This document shows positions 18,745 to 25,818 of a stretch of 64,000 nucleotides of DNA, one piece after another. The DNA comes from Rufibacter psychrotolerans (lineage in GTDB: Bacteria; Bacteroidota; Bacteroidia; Cytophagales; Hymenobacteraceae). The position numbers were made by a program, and so were the translations under genes. The stretch lies in the NCBI RefSeq assembly GCF_016924645.1, contig NZ_JAFFJV010000015.1:124001-188000 (forward strand), given 5' to 3'. A model generated the notes under the pieces. That model was not told where the DNA came from, searched no databases, and worked only from the letters and a program-made list of their open reading frames with translations. Position 1 is the stretch's first letter; each line of letters opens with the position of its first letter.

Positions 18745-19698
18745 TTAGAAATACCGGGGTGAAAGCATCTTAGTGGCCTCCTTTCTCAGGAAGCTGTAGC
18801 CAACTGATATTTCATGGGTACTTAAATCATTCAGGTTGCCGTGCAGCGTAAAGTCATGGGCGTAGCCCAGGCGCAACCGCTTGGTCACGTACACATCGGC
18901 CATGGCCACCACGGCATCTTTGGAGCTGAGGCCCTTGCCCTCAAAATCATTCTTGAAAAGGTTCATGGCGGTGCGGTAGCTGGCTCCCAGCCAGATGCGC
19001 TCCCCAAACAGGAAAAAGGCGTTCAGGTCCACGTTGGTGGGCCCGTCAAAGTTCTCCTTGAGCATAATGCTGGGCTTCACCTTTATGTTATGGCTGATAT
19101 CTGCCACATACCCCATGTTGAAGAAGTAATGGCGCTCGGGGTCATAGTTGATGTCTTTGTCAATGCCCAGCAGGTCGGTTACGGAAACGCCGGCGTAGAA
19201 GCGCTCGGTGTGGAAGAAAATCCCCGCCTTTAGGCTAGGGCTCCAGGTAGTTTCCTTCTGGGCGTTGATGACCGCTGGGTCCACCGCATCATTCCCGGTC
19301 ACCAGCTTGGAGCCGTCTACCGCGAAGTGCGACACCCCAGCCGCCAGACCAAAGGACAGCACCCCGTTTTCGCTTACCGGCAGCTTCACGGCGGCGTCTA
19401 CCTCAATGTTCTTTCGGTTTTGGGCGAAAATCTCGTCGCGGGTAGCGTGGAAGCCCAGTCCCAGCGTCTTGTTCTTCGTGAGCCCGTCAATGCTGAAGGT
19501 CTGGGTGTTGGGCGCGCCCCGCAAACCTACCCACTGGGTGCGGTGAAAGGCATTGATGGTAAGCGCTTCCTTGCTGCCCGCGTACGCCGGGTTAATCACC
19601 AGCTGGTTAAAAATGTACTGCGAAAACTGTGATCTGTGCTGCGCCCAGCCGCTAGCGGCGGTTAGCACCATGATCATGATTGCTAAAGCTTTTTTCAT
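18745..19698 (-). CDS. PorP/SprF family type IX secretion membrane protein
   Basis: Signal peptide (cut near SGWAQ), then the family opening HRSQFSQYIFNQLVINPAYAGSKEALTINAFHRTQWVG, a hallmark of PorP/SprF. The rest is an outer-membrane beta-barrel of about 300 residues with alternating aromatic strands. In Flavobacterium johnsoniae SprF is required for secretion of its neighbour SprB, which carries a type B sorting domain. Here it lies directly downstream of such a substrate (34-base gap) and upstream of a PorE-like lipoprotein, so it should serve that protein. Confidence 0.93.
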   Translation of the reverse strand: MKKALAIMIMVLTAASGWAQHRSQFSQYIFNQLVINPAYAGSKEALTINAFHRTQWVGLRGAPNTQTFSIDGLTKNKTLGLGFHATRDEIFAQNRKNIEVDAAVKLPVSENGVLSFGLAAGVSHFAVDGSKLVTGNDAVDPAVINAQKETTWSPSLKAGIFFHTERFYAGVSVTDLLGIDKDINYDPERHYFFNMGYVADISHNIKVKPSIMLKENFDGPTNVDLNAFFLFGERIWLGASYRTAMNLFKNDFEGKGLSSKDAVVAMADVYVTKRLRLGYAHDFTLHGNLNDLSTHEISVGYSFLRKEATKMLSPRYF

Positions 19699-19732
19699 TT
19701 CTTACGTGAATTATCGTCTTGACTATCTCTCC

Positions 19733-21943
19733 TTAGCGCACCACCTGCACCGGCCCTCTGAACACCTGGTCTTTGCCATCGCAGCCCCGCACCCGCAGCA
19801 CGTAGAAGTAAGTGGCTTCTTCCAGGCCGGTGGCCTGCCAGTCATTCTTGTAGCTCTTTGTTTTGTAGATCTCGTTGCCCCAACGGTTGTAGAGGGTGAG
19901 CTCATTGTCAGGGAAGTTCAGCAGGTTCCGGATCACGAAGGTGTCGTTGATGCCATCACCGTTCGGGCTGAACACCGTTGGCACCACAATCTCGGTTCCG
20001 GCGTCTGCGGCCCTTACTTCCACAGAAGCGTTGTCGCTGGCGCAGAAAGCCCCCGCTACGTTGGCCGCTACGGTAAGGGTACCCACGGCATTGGCAGCAG
20101 TGGCCTTCAGCGTGACATTGGTACCCGTAGTGGTGGTACTGTTGTCGGCAAACGTGAAGCCGGCCGGGGCCGTCCAGGTGTAGGTGACGCCGGCTACCGG
20201 GTTGGAGATAGCGTAGGTTAAGCCGGTACACGGCCCACTGTTGTCCAGAATGACCGGAACAGCCGGAACGGCAGCTGGTGTAATCTGAGGGGTGGAAGCG
20301 GTAGCCGAGCCACACGCATTGTTGGCCACTACGGTGACGCTACCGGAACCAGTGCCTGCTTTCACCTGGATTTGCGTCCCGGTAGTAGCTCCAATTCTTT
20401 CCCAGCCTTCGCCACTCACGGTCCAGGTGTAGGTCACGCCGGCAACGGGCTGGCTGATGCTGTACTGGTAGGTACTTCCCGCGCAAACGGCTGTGGTTGG
20501 TCCTGTGATCACGGGCGCCACTGGGGCCGCATTTACCACCAGCTCAATGGGGAAAGCCAGACTGTTCTGGCAGTTACCGGCCGCCACGGCTACTACCGTA
20601 ACGGAGTAGGTGCCCGGTGCAGTGGTGGCACTTGCCCTTAGCGTGAAAGACGTAAGCGTTCTGGCCTCCACACTAATGCCGCTGCCTTCCGGCGCCACAA
20701 TGGCCAGGCTGGTTACTCCGGCAGAGATATTGCTCACCGTGTAGGTAGTGGAGCCGCCCACGCAAATGGCCTGCAGACCAACCACGTTGGGCCTGGCGGG
20801 GCGCACGCAAATGGTAGCTTCATCTGAATCACCGCCGCCGCCAATTACCGCTACGTTCGTGATTTCTCCCAGGGCCGTGGTTTTGGCAGCAATCCGCAGG
20901 GTAGCCGTTTGGTTTGCAGGCAAGGTGCCAATGGTCCAGACTCCGGTGTTGGCATCATAGGTTCCCTTGTCTGTCTCTACCGGGGGCACTAACTCCAGGC
21001 CAGCTGGCAGTTTGTCTTCTACGGTGACATTGAGGGCATCAGAAGCCCCGGAGTTGGTGATGGTGATGGTGTACGTCACCGTCTCACCCAAGGTGAAGGT
21101 GGTCCCGTTCACCGATTTGGTGATGCGCAGGTTGGCGTTTCCGCTGCCTCCGCCACCGCCTCCTCCTCCGGGACCGCCGCCACCAGTGCCATCCCCGCCA
21201 TCGCCGGAAGAGATAGGCTCTGGCAGGGAAATATTGTTGTTGTTCAGCGTTATGTCACCGGTGGTGGAAAGCGCCCTCCCCACCAGCGTGGTACCCAGAC
21301 TAAGCAGGATGTTCTTCTGCGCCACTAGGTTGCCGGCCAGGGTTGAAGGCGTTCCCAGCATGCCTCCGGTCCCGATGGTTACATTACCGGTTACCCTGAA
21401 AAATACATTGTTGGGGCTGGCGTTGAACACGTTGATGGCAGAACCCGGGTCAATGACCAAATCGCCGTTCACCTGAATGATAAACACTGAGTTAGGATTC
21501 CCCTGCCCGTCAAACTTTAGGCGGCCGCTTAGGCGGGCATCGCCGTCAATTTTGTACACCCCTCTGGTAAGGGTGGTGCCGCGCACGGCGGCGTCGCCGG
21601 GCGTGAACCCTTCGCCCAGGGTTTGCCCGGTAAGGGTACGGGCTGCCGGCAACTGCCCCAGTTCATTGTACACTCGCGCTACTTCGGCTTTGGCGGTAGC
21701 GGCGGCGGCAGTGCCACGTGCCGTTTCGCCTAGCACCCTCCCGGTTGGGAAACCCGCTACCAGCGTGCCCGGTGAGGTTCCAAGGTCGCCGTACAGAACA
21801 CTACTGCCGGTGCTGGTAACCGCATTGCTCCCCAGCACCGCATACTCGCGGGCAGCCCCCAGGTTAGGTGGACTTAAGGTTTGTGCATTGGAAGAAGTAA
21901 GGACAGCAAACAGCGCTGCCATAAAGAGTAAGATTTTCTTCAT
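19733..21943 (-). CDS. Surface protein: DUF3494 ice-binding-like domain, DUF11, Ig-like repeats, T9SS type B sorting domain
   Basis: 736-residue secreted protein. Signal peptide 1-20 (SSNAQ). About 25-245 is a DUF3494 domain (LGAAREYAVLGSNAVTSTG, GDLGTSPG, ITLNNNNISLPEP), the beta-solenoid of many bacterial ice-binding and surface-adhesion proteins. A Gly-rich linker (about 250-272) is followed by a DUF11 repeat (NANLRITKSVNGTTFTLGE), PKD/Ig-like domains (about 390-640, repeated PVAGVTYTWT) and a gliding-motility-associated C-terminal domain (VPTVFSPNGDGINDTFVIRN ... LYNRWGNEIY), the type B signal for type IX export. First gene of a three-gene unit with PorP/SprF and a PorE-like protein. Ice binding itself is unproven; adhesion is as likely. 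Confidence 0.92.
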   Translation of the reverse strand: MKKILLFMAALFAVLTSSNAQTLSPPNLGAAREYAVLGSNAVTSTGSSVLYGDLGTSPGTLVAGFPTGRVLGETARGTAAAATAKAEVARVYNELGQLPAARTLTGQTLGEGFTPGDAAVRGTTLTRGVYKIDGDARLSGRLKFDGQGNPNSVFIIQVNGDLVIDPGSAINVFNASPNNVFFRVTGNVTIGTGGMLGTPSTLAGNLVAQKNILLSLGTTLVGRALSTTGDITLNNNNISLPEPISSGDGGDGTGGGGPGGGGGGGGSGNANLRITKSVNGTTFTLGETVTYTITITNSGASDALNVTVEDKLPAGLELVPPVETDKGTYDANTGVWTIGTLPANQTATLRIAAKTTALGEITNVAVIGGGGDSDEATICVRPARPNVVGLQAICVGGSTTYTVSNISAGVTSLAIVAPEGSGISVEARTLTSFTLRASATTAPGTYSVTVVAVAAGNCQNSLAFPIELVVNAAPVAPVITGPTTAVCAGSTYQYSISQPVAGVTYTWTVSGEGWERIGATTGTQIQVKAGTGSGSVTVVANNACGSATASTPQITPAAVPAVPVILDNSGPCTGLTYAISNPVAGVTYTWTAPAGFTFADNSTTTTGTNVTLKATAANAVGTLTVAANVAGAFCASDNASVEVRAADAGTEIVVPTVFSPNGDGINDTFVIRNLLNFPDNELTLYNRWGNEIYKTKSYKNDWQATGLEEATYFYVLRVRGCDGKDQVFRGPVQVVR

Positions 21944-22408
21944 GTGGTCTGAAAAAGAAATTTCAATAAAGCTTACTCCAGATATTCATATATATACATG
22001 GAGCACCTGCATGTACTTGGCTTTTTTGTCAAAAGTTTAGATTTGCAGGAAAGATGCAATCTGGCCAAGGCCGCCAGAAGCTGGAGAAGAGACCCCAAAA
22101 AGAGGCTAAAACAGGAGTAAGAAGCTTTCCACCCTAAATACTATCTTCTGTAACACAAGAAGATATAAAATACATGAATTGAATTATACAGGTAAACCTA
22201 CGCCCATTCACTGCGCTTGCGTATTTACCCTTAACTAACAGAACAAATACGTTTTTGCCCTTAAAATTCAAAAACGTCTCGAATATTCAGCAACTAATAT
22301 ATAGGCGGGATACATCCTACTTTAGGTAAGAAAGTACAATAACGGCACAAAAAAAGCCCCGCTGTGCAGCGGGGCTTTTTGCATCCTCTTTACGTTAAAA
22401 TTTCTAAA
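21944..22408. other. A+T-rich 465-bp non-coding region
   Basis: No credible gene. It should hold the promoter of the T9SS cassette (minus strand), although no exact TAnnTTTG was found, and carries the lipA terminator at 22351-22380. A fragment near 22078-22109 (CCCCAAAAAGAGGCTAAAAC) resembles one arm of the 36-bp palindrome. Confidence 0.5.
22351..22380 (-). terminator. lipA terminator
   Basis: 13-bp stem AAAAAGCCCCGCT / AGCGGGGCTTTTT with a 4-base loop, 29 bases after the lipA stop. Confidence 0.9.
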
Positions 22409-23302
22409 CTACACGTGCACGTGGCGCTCTGCATGGTAAGATGAACGCACCAACGGCCCAGACTCTACGTACTTCAATCCACGGCGCAGACCTTCTTCGC
22501 GGTAATGGGCAAACAGGTCTGGGTGAATGAACTCCGCTACCTCAATGTGCATCTTGGTGGGTTGCAGGTACTGGCCCAAGGTAAGAATGTCCAGACCGTT
22601 GGCGGCCAGGTCATCCATGGCTTCGTACACCTGCTCCTTGGTTTCGCCGAGGCCCAGCATGATGCCGCTCTTGGTGCGCTTGCCATACTCCTTGGTGCGC
22701 TTGATCTGCTCCAGGCTGCGGTCATATTTGGCCTGCGGACGAACCTGGCGGTACAGGTTTCTCACAGTTTCCATGTTGTGCGACACTACTTCCTGCCCGG
22801 CCGAGATCATCACTTCCAGCGCCTCCCAGTTGGCTTTCACGTCTGGAATGAGCGTTTCAATGGTGGTTTCGGGTGAGAGGTTCTTGATCTGCACCACCGT
22901 CTCGTGCCATACATGGGCGCCACGGTCTTTCAGCTCGTCGCGGTTCACCGAGGTGATTACGGCATGCTTCACGCCCATGAGTTGAATGGCTTCGGCTACG
23001 CGGCGCGGTTCATCCAGGTCATATTCATTGGGGCGGCCCGTGGCCACGGCGCAGAAAGAACAGGAACGGGTACATACGTTGCCCAGAATCATGAACGTGG
23101 CCGTGCCGGCACCCCAGCACTCCCCCATGTTCGGGCAGTTTCCGCTTTCGCAGATGGTATGTAGTTTATAAGTATCTACCAGTTGTCTGACCTTGGCGTA
23201 TTCTTTGCCTACCGGCAGTTTTACGCGCAGCCAGTCTGGCTTACGGGTTTTGGTTTGAGCTTCAGCTGGTTGAATAACCGGCAACGCAATCAATTGATCC
23301 AT
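22409..23302 (-). CDS. lipA: Lipoyl synthase
   Basis: Radical-SAM enzyme that inserts two sulphur atoms into octanoyl groups on H-protein and on 2-oxoacid dehydrogenase E2 subunits. Both iron-sulphur clusters are visible: the auxiliary one at Cys51, Cys56 and Cys62 ([12 protein letters not shown]) and the radical-SAM one at Cys77, Cys81 and Cys84 (CTRSCSFC). 297 aa, normal length. Preceded by a near-perfect Bacteroidota promoter whose predicted transcription start coincides with the ATG. Its clients gcvP and the 2-oxoacid dehydrogenase E1 are both within 10 kb. Confidence 0.97.
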   Translation of the reverse strand: MDQLIALPVIQPAEAQTKTRKPDWLRVKLPVGKEYAKVRQLVDTYKLHTICESGNCPNMGECWGAGTATFMILGNVCTRSCSFCAVATGRPNEYDLDEPRRVAEAIQLMGVKHAVITSVNRDELKDRGAHVWHETVVQIKNLSPETTIETLIPDVKANWEALEVMISAGQEVVSHNMETVRNLYRQVRPQAKYDRSLEQIKRTKEYGKRTKSGIMLGLGETKEQVYEAMDDLAANGLDILTLGQYLQPTKMHIEVAEFIHPDLFAHYREEGLRRGLKYVESGPLVRSSYHAERHVHV

Positions 23303-23306
23303 GGCA

Positions 23307-23338
23307 CAAAGGTACTAAGTGAGGAGCGGATAGGCAAA
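23307..23338 (-). promoter_or_regulatory. lipA promoter: -33 TTTG and -7 TACCTTTG, leaderless geometry
   Basis: On the minus strand, TTTG (23335-23338) is followed after exactly 20 bases by TACCTTTG (23307-23314), a full match to the Bacteroidota consensus. Only 4 bases (TGCC) separate the box from the ATG at 23302. Confidence 0.8.
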
Positions 23339-23362
23339 AAACAGCCAAAGAGGAAGGATCGT

Positions 23363-24136
23363 TCAACGGCGCCGACCGTAATACAACGTCAGGTACACCG
23401 ACATGAACACGTTTCGGTTCTCCGCGCCGGGGATCATGGTCATGTCGCCAGCAAGGGCCTCTACCATCATGCCTACCTCAATACCGGTCACGCTCTCCAT
23501 GTAGCGGCCATATTCAAAGCTCACCCCGGCCTTGGCGTTGGCCCCCACCCTGAAACTGGGTTCGCTTAAACCTTTGAACACGCCCGGGGCTCCTACAATC
23601 ATGCCCTCGTTGGTGTGCACGTCGGGGTTGTACTGCTCAGTGTTGATGATGACCGGCCCCACCAGGTAGTACTGCTGGGTTCTCTGGTCCAGCACGTAGT
23701 TGCTGCGGTCGTACTCAATGAAGTAAGGCGCCATGATACCAATAGAAGGCCCGGCAGCCACAATGCCGTTTACCTGCACGCCAGACTCGGCGGCTTTCTT
23801 GAAGAAGGTGTACTCGCGGCCGTACTGCGGCCTGAGCACAAACAGGTAATTGCTCTTGCCCTTCACAAAGGAAGCGCCGTTCACCAGGTTCTGGACCCGG
23901 GTCTCCTTGGGGTGTTTCACCTCCACGCCCTCCAGGGACCAGAAGTGGTACCAGTTGCCTTTGAGATGGTACGCCTGCTTGATCATGGCGCCGCCCAGCA
24001 GCCCGCCGTTGGAGTTGAAGTTAAGCCCGTAGGTAAACTCCCGGGAATAGCCTTCCTCTTCTTCCACAGACTGGGCCAGAGCCAGGCTCACCGGAAGAAC
24101 ACATATGGCAACAAGCAAAAGTAGAAATCTGCGCAC
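23363..24136 (-). CDS. Secreted beta-rich protein of unknown function, outer-membrane-barrel-like
   Basis: Signal peptide RRFLLLLVAICVLPVSLALA, then about 235 residues of alternating Tyr/Phe/Gly strands (YGLNFNSNGGLLGGAMIK, NYLFVLRPQYGREYTFF, MSVYLTLYYGRRR) as in small outer-membrane barrels; it resembles an uncharacterised conserved Cytophagales family. The frame can be extended to a TTG at 24190, but that adds 18 residues in front of a good signal peptide and would leave 17 bases to the divergent osmC-like gene, so the GTG at 24136 is preferred. It lies upstream of lipA, which has its own promoter. Confidence 0.7.
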   Translation of the reverse strand: MRRFLLLLVAICVLPVSLALAQSVEEEEGYSREFTYGLNFNSNGGLLGGAMIKQAYHLKGNWYHFWSLEGVEVKHPKETRVQNLVNGASFVKGKSNYLFVLRPQYGREYTFFKKAAESGVQVNGIVAAGPSIGIMAPYFIEYDRSNYVLDQRTQQYYLVGPVIINTEQYNPDVHTNEGMIVGAPGVFKGLSEPSFRVGANAKAGVSFEYGRYMESVTGIEVGMMVEALAGDMTMIPGAENRNVFMSVYLTLYYGRRR

Positions 24137-24169
24137 AGAGCAAAAGGCTAAGTTTCGTTTAAAAGTAAG

Positions 24170-24177
24170 TAACTTTA
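24170..24177 (+). promoter_or_regulatory. Possible -7 box (TAACTTTA) of the OsmC gene
   Basis: Seven of eight bases match TAnnTTTG, 30 bases before the ATG at 24208. It falls inside the TTG-started extension of the divergent gene, an argument against that extension. Confidence 0.4.
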
Positions 24178-24207
24178 CAGGCACCTGCAAATCTTAAAAG
24201 TAAGACA

Positions 24208-24615
24208 ATGAGTTCAATGACGCTAACGTATTCTGGCCAGCTCCGCACCCAGGGAACCCACCTTGCCTCTGGCAACACCGTGGTGACAGATGCCCCCGTA
24301 GACAACAACGGCCGCGGTGAAGCGTACTCTCCCACAGACCTGGTGTGCAGCGCCCTGGGCAGCTGCATGATGACCATTATGGGCATAGTGGCCGAGCGCA
24401 ACACCATTGACCTGACTGGCATGTCTATGGACATCACCAAGAAAATGGTGGCAGATCCCCGCCGGATCTCCGAGATTGTGCTGGAGGTAAAAATGCCCGC
24501 CAGAACCTTTACCCACAAGGAGAAGGCCTTGCTGGAGAATGCGGCCCGCACCTGCCCGGTTGCCCTGAGCTTGCACCCCGATATCAAACAGACCCTAACG
24601 TTCCACTACGTTTAG
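24208..24615 (+). CDS. OsmC/Ohr family peroxiredoxin-like protein
   Basis: 135-residue alpha/beta protein with the two redox cysteines of the family: Cys53 in CSALGSCMMTIM and Cys116 in ARTCPVAL. OsmC/Ohr proteins reduce organic hydroperoxides with lipoylated or other dithiol partners; the closeness of lipA is suggestive only. Also diagnostic: the GEAYSPTDLV turn before the first Cys and ITKKMVADPRRISEI. Cytoplasmic. Divergent from the barrel-like protein gene. Confidence 0.9.
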   Translation: MSSMTLTYSGQLRTQGTHLASGNTVVTDAPVDNNGRGEAYSPTDLVCSALGSCMMTIMGIVAERNTIDLTGMSMDITKKMVADPRRISEIVLEVKMPARTFTHKEKALLENAARTCPVALSLHPDIKQTLTFHYV

Positions 24616-24655
24616 CGCTGATATAGAACGCACTACCTCCTGTTTTTGATATACT

Positions 24656-24706
24656 GAAAATCCCCTTGCTGGTGTTTCATTTACGGCACCGGCAAGGGGA
24701 TTTATC
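24656..24706. terminator. Bidirectional terminator between osmC-like gene and ytxJ
   Basis: AAAATCCCCTTGCTGGTG pairs with CACCGGCAAGGGGATTT around a short loop (one mismatch), with A/T runs on both sides. Confidence 0.85.
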
Positions 24707-24715
24707 TTGGGTCTG

Positions 24716-25054
24716 TCAGGAGGCTAATTTCTTCACTTCCTGCAGGTTGATCCCCAGGTGGGAACCGTGGTACTGACACTGCCCGTCTTTGATGAGCAGC
24801 AACTGCGGCGACTCATGCCGTACGTTAAAAGACTGGGCTATCTCATTGGAGACCGGCCGGTAACTTAACAGATCCAGGTAGTAGGGTTTCACGCGGCCCA
24901 GGCCGGCATCGTCCCACTGGCGCTCCAGCCTGCTTTTGGCCGTGGCACTGATGGAGCACGTGGTGCTATGCTTGAAAATAACGATGGGCTGCTCTTTTGA
25001 CTCTTCCTTGATCTGGTCTATCTGTTCTGTACTGGTTAATGAATGCCACTGCAT
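24716..25054 (-). CDS. ytxJ: YtxJ, bacillithiol-system redox protein
   Basis: 112-residue thioredoxin-fold protein. The active site is a single cysteine, Cys33, in FKHSTTCSISATA (TxCxxS rather than CxxC), and a cis-proline loop ESPQLLLI follows. YtxJ proteins occur with the bacillithiol system and are predicted monothiol bacilliredoxins that remove bacillithiol from protein cysteines. The ATG at 25054 lies 26 bases after the basic secreted protein gene on the same strand, so they may share a transcript. Confidence 0.9.
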   Translation of the reverse strand: MQWHSLTSTEQIDQIKEESKEQPIVIFKHSTTCSISATAKSRLERQWDDAGLGRVKPYYLDLLSYRPVSNEIAQSFNVRHESPQLLLIKDGQCQYHGSHLGINLQEVKKLAS

Positions 25055-25080
25055 AGTTTCTGTTCTAGGTTCTTGGTTTG

Positions 25081-25425
25081 TTAAATGCCTCTGCCTCTTG
25101 CCACCCTTGCCTGCACGTTCTTCTTAGGAAACACCCGGGGCTTGATGACAGCGGTACCGTCTTCGTTGATGAGCATCTGCTCCTTCTTTCTTACCTTTTT
25201 TTGCTTTCGGCCGCTTTCGCCTCCCCTGAAATTGTACGCGCTCACATCCAGATGTGATTCACTGTAGTCGGTTTTGATTTGCCGGGCCGCTTTAATGCTT
25301 TGGCGCACCTCGCGCTTGTGCTCTGCGCGGGTTTTATAGGCGGTCTGGGCAGCGGCGGGCGCTGCCGTTAGCAACAGCCCGCAGGCAAGGACAACGAAAG
25401 GTAAAATGCGTAACGTTTGTTTCAT
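25081..25425 (-). CDS. Small basic secreted protein (114 aa)
   Basis: Signal peptide (about 1-27, cut after AAPAAAQ) followed by a strongly basic, Lys/Arg-rich mature part without hydrophobic core (HKREVRQSIKAARQIK, GRKQKKVRKKEQ). Family not recognised. Start overlaps the stop of the upstream lipoprotein gene by 4 bases, which indicates translational coupling; ytxJ follows. A small envelope protein that binds an acidic polymer (LPS, nucleic acid, peptidoglycan) would look like this, but that is a guess. Confidence 0.75.
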   Translation of the reverse strand: MKQTLRILPFVVLACGLLLTAAPAAAQTAYKTRAEHKREVRQSIKAARQIKTDYSESHLDVSAYNFRGGESGRKQKKVRKKEQMLINEDGTAVIKPRVFPKKNVQARVARGRGI

Positions 25426-25712
25426 GCTAGTCCAACTCGTTCTAGTAAGCTTCTTTTGCGCTTGGGCACCGGCACCCTGGTCTTCTTCTTTTTGAGCAAG
25501 CCCTGCTTGTTGTACTCCATGTTACGTCCGCCGTAATCGCGGCCTTCATTGGCCTGGTCCTCGGGGGTGGGTTCATTTTTCTTGAACACGCCTACCAAAG
25601 ACTTCTTTTTACCGGAAACATCGGGGCAAGCAATTCTGTTGGCGTTGCACCCACTCAAAGCAAGACCCATGGCGAACACCACTACTCCCGCTGCAAAACG
25701 AAGCTTCATCAT
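25422..25712 (-). CDS. Small basic lipoprotein (96 aa)
   Basis: Signal peptide with lipobox (MGLALSGCNAN) then a short, Lys/Arg-rich mature part ending in KKKKTRVPVPKRKRS. Together with the next gene (4-base overlap) it forms a pair of small basic envelope proteins ahead of ytxJ. Family not recognised. Confidence 0.75.
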   Translation of the reverse strand: MMKLRFAAGVVVFAMGLALSGCNANRIACPDVSGKKKSLVGVFKKNEPTPEDQANEGRDYGGRNMEYNKQGLLKKKKTRVPVPKRKRSLLERVGLA

Positions 25713-25767
25713 ACTTACATAACTTTAGGTATACGTGTACGAGCGCGCGTTGGCTGTCTATATTTCC

Positions 25768-25803
25768 GTTTCGGGGCTGTTCTGCTAAAAACAGCCCCGA
25801 AAC
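25768..25803. repeat. 36-bp intergenic palindrome, copy 6
   Basis: One of the most symmetrical copies: GTTTCGGGGCTGT and ACAGCCCCGAAAC are exact inverse complements with a 10-base loop. Lies 15 bases beyond the stop of the E1 gene and could also act as its terminator. Confidence 0.85.
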
Positions 25804-25818
25804 AGGGTGTGCCGAACC

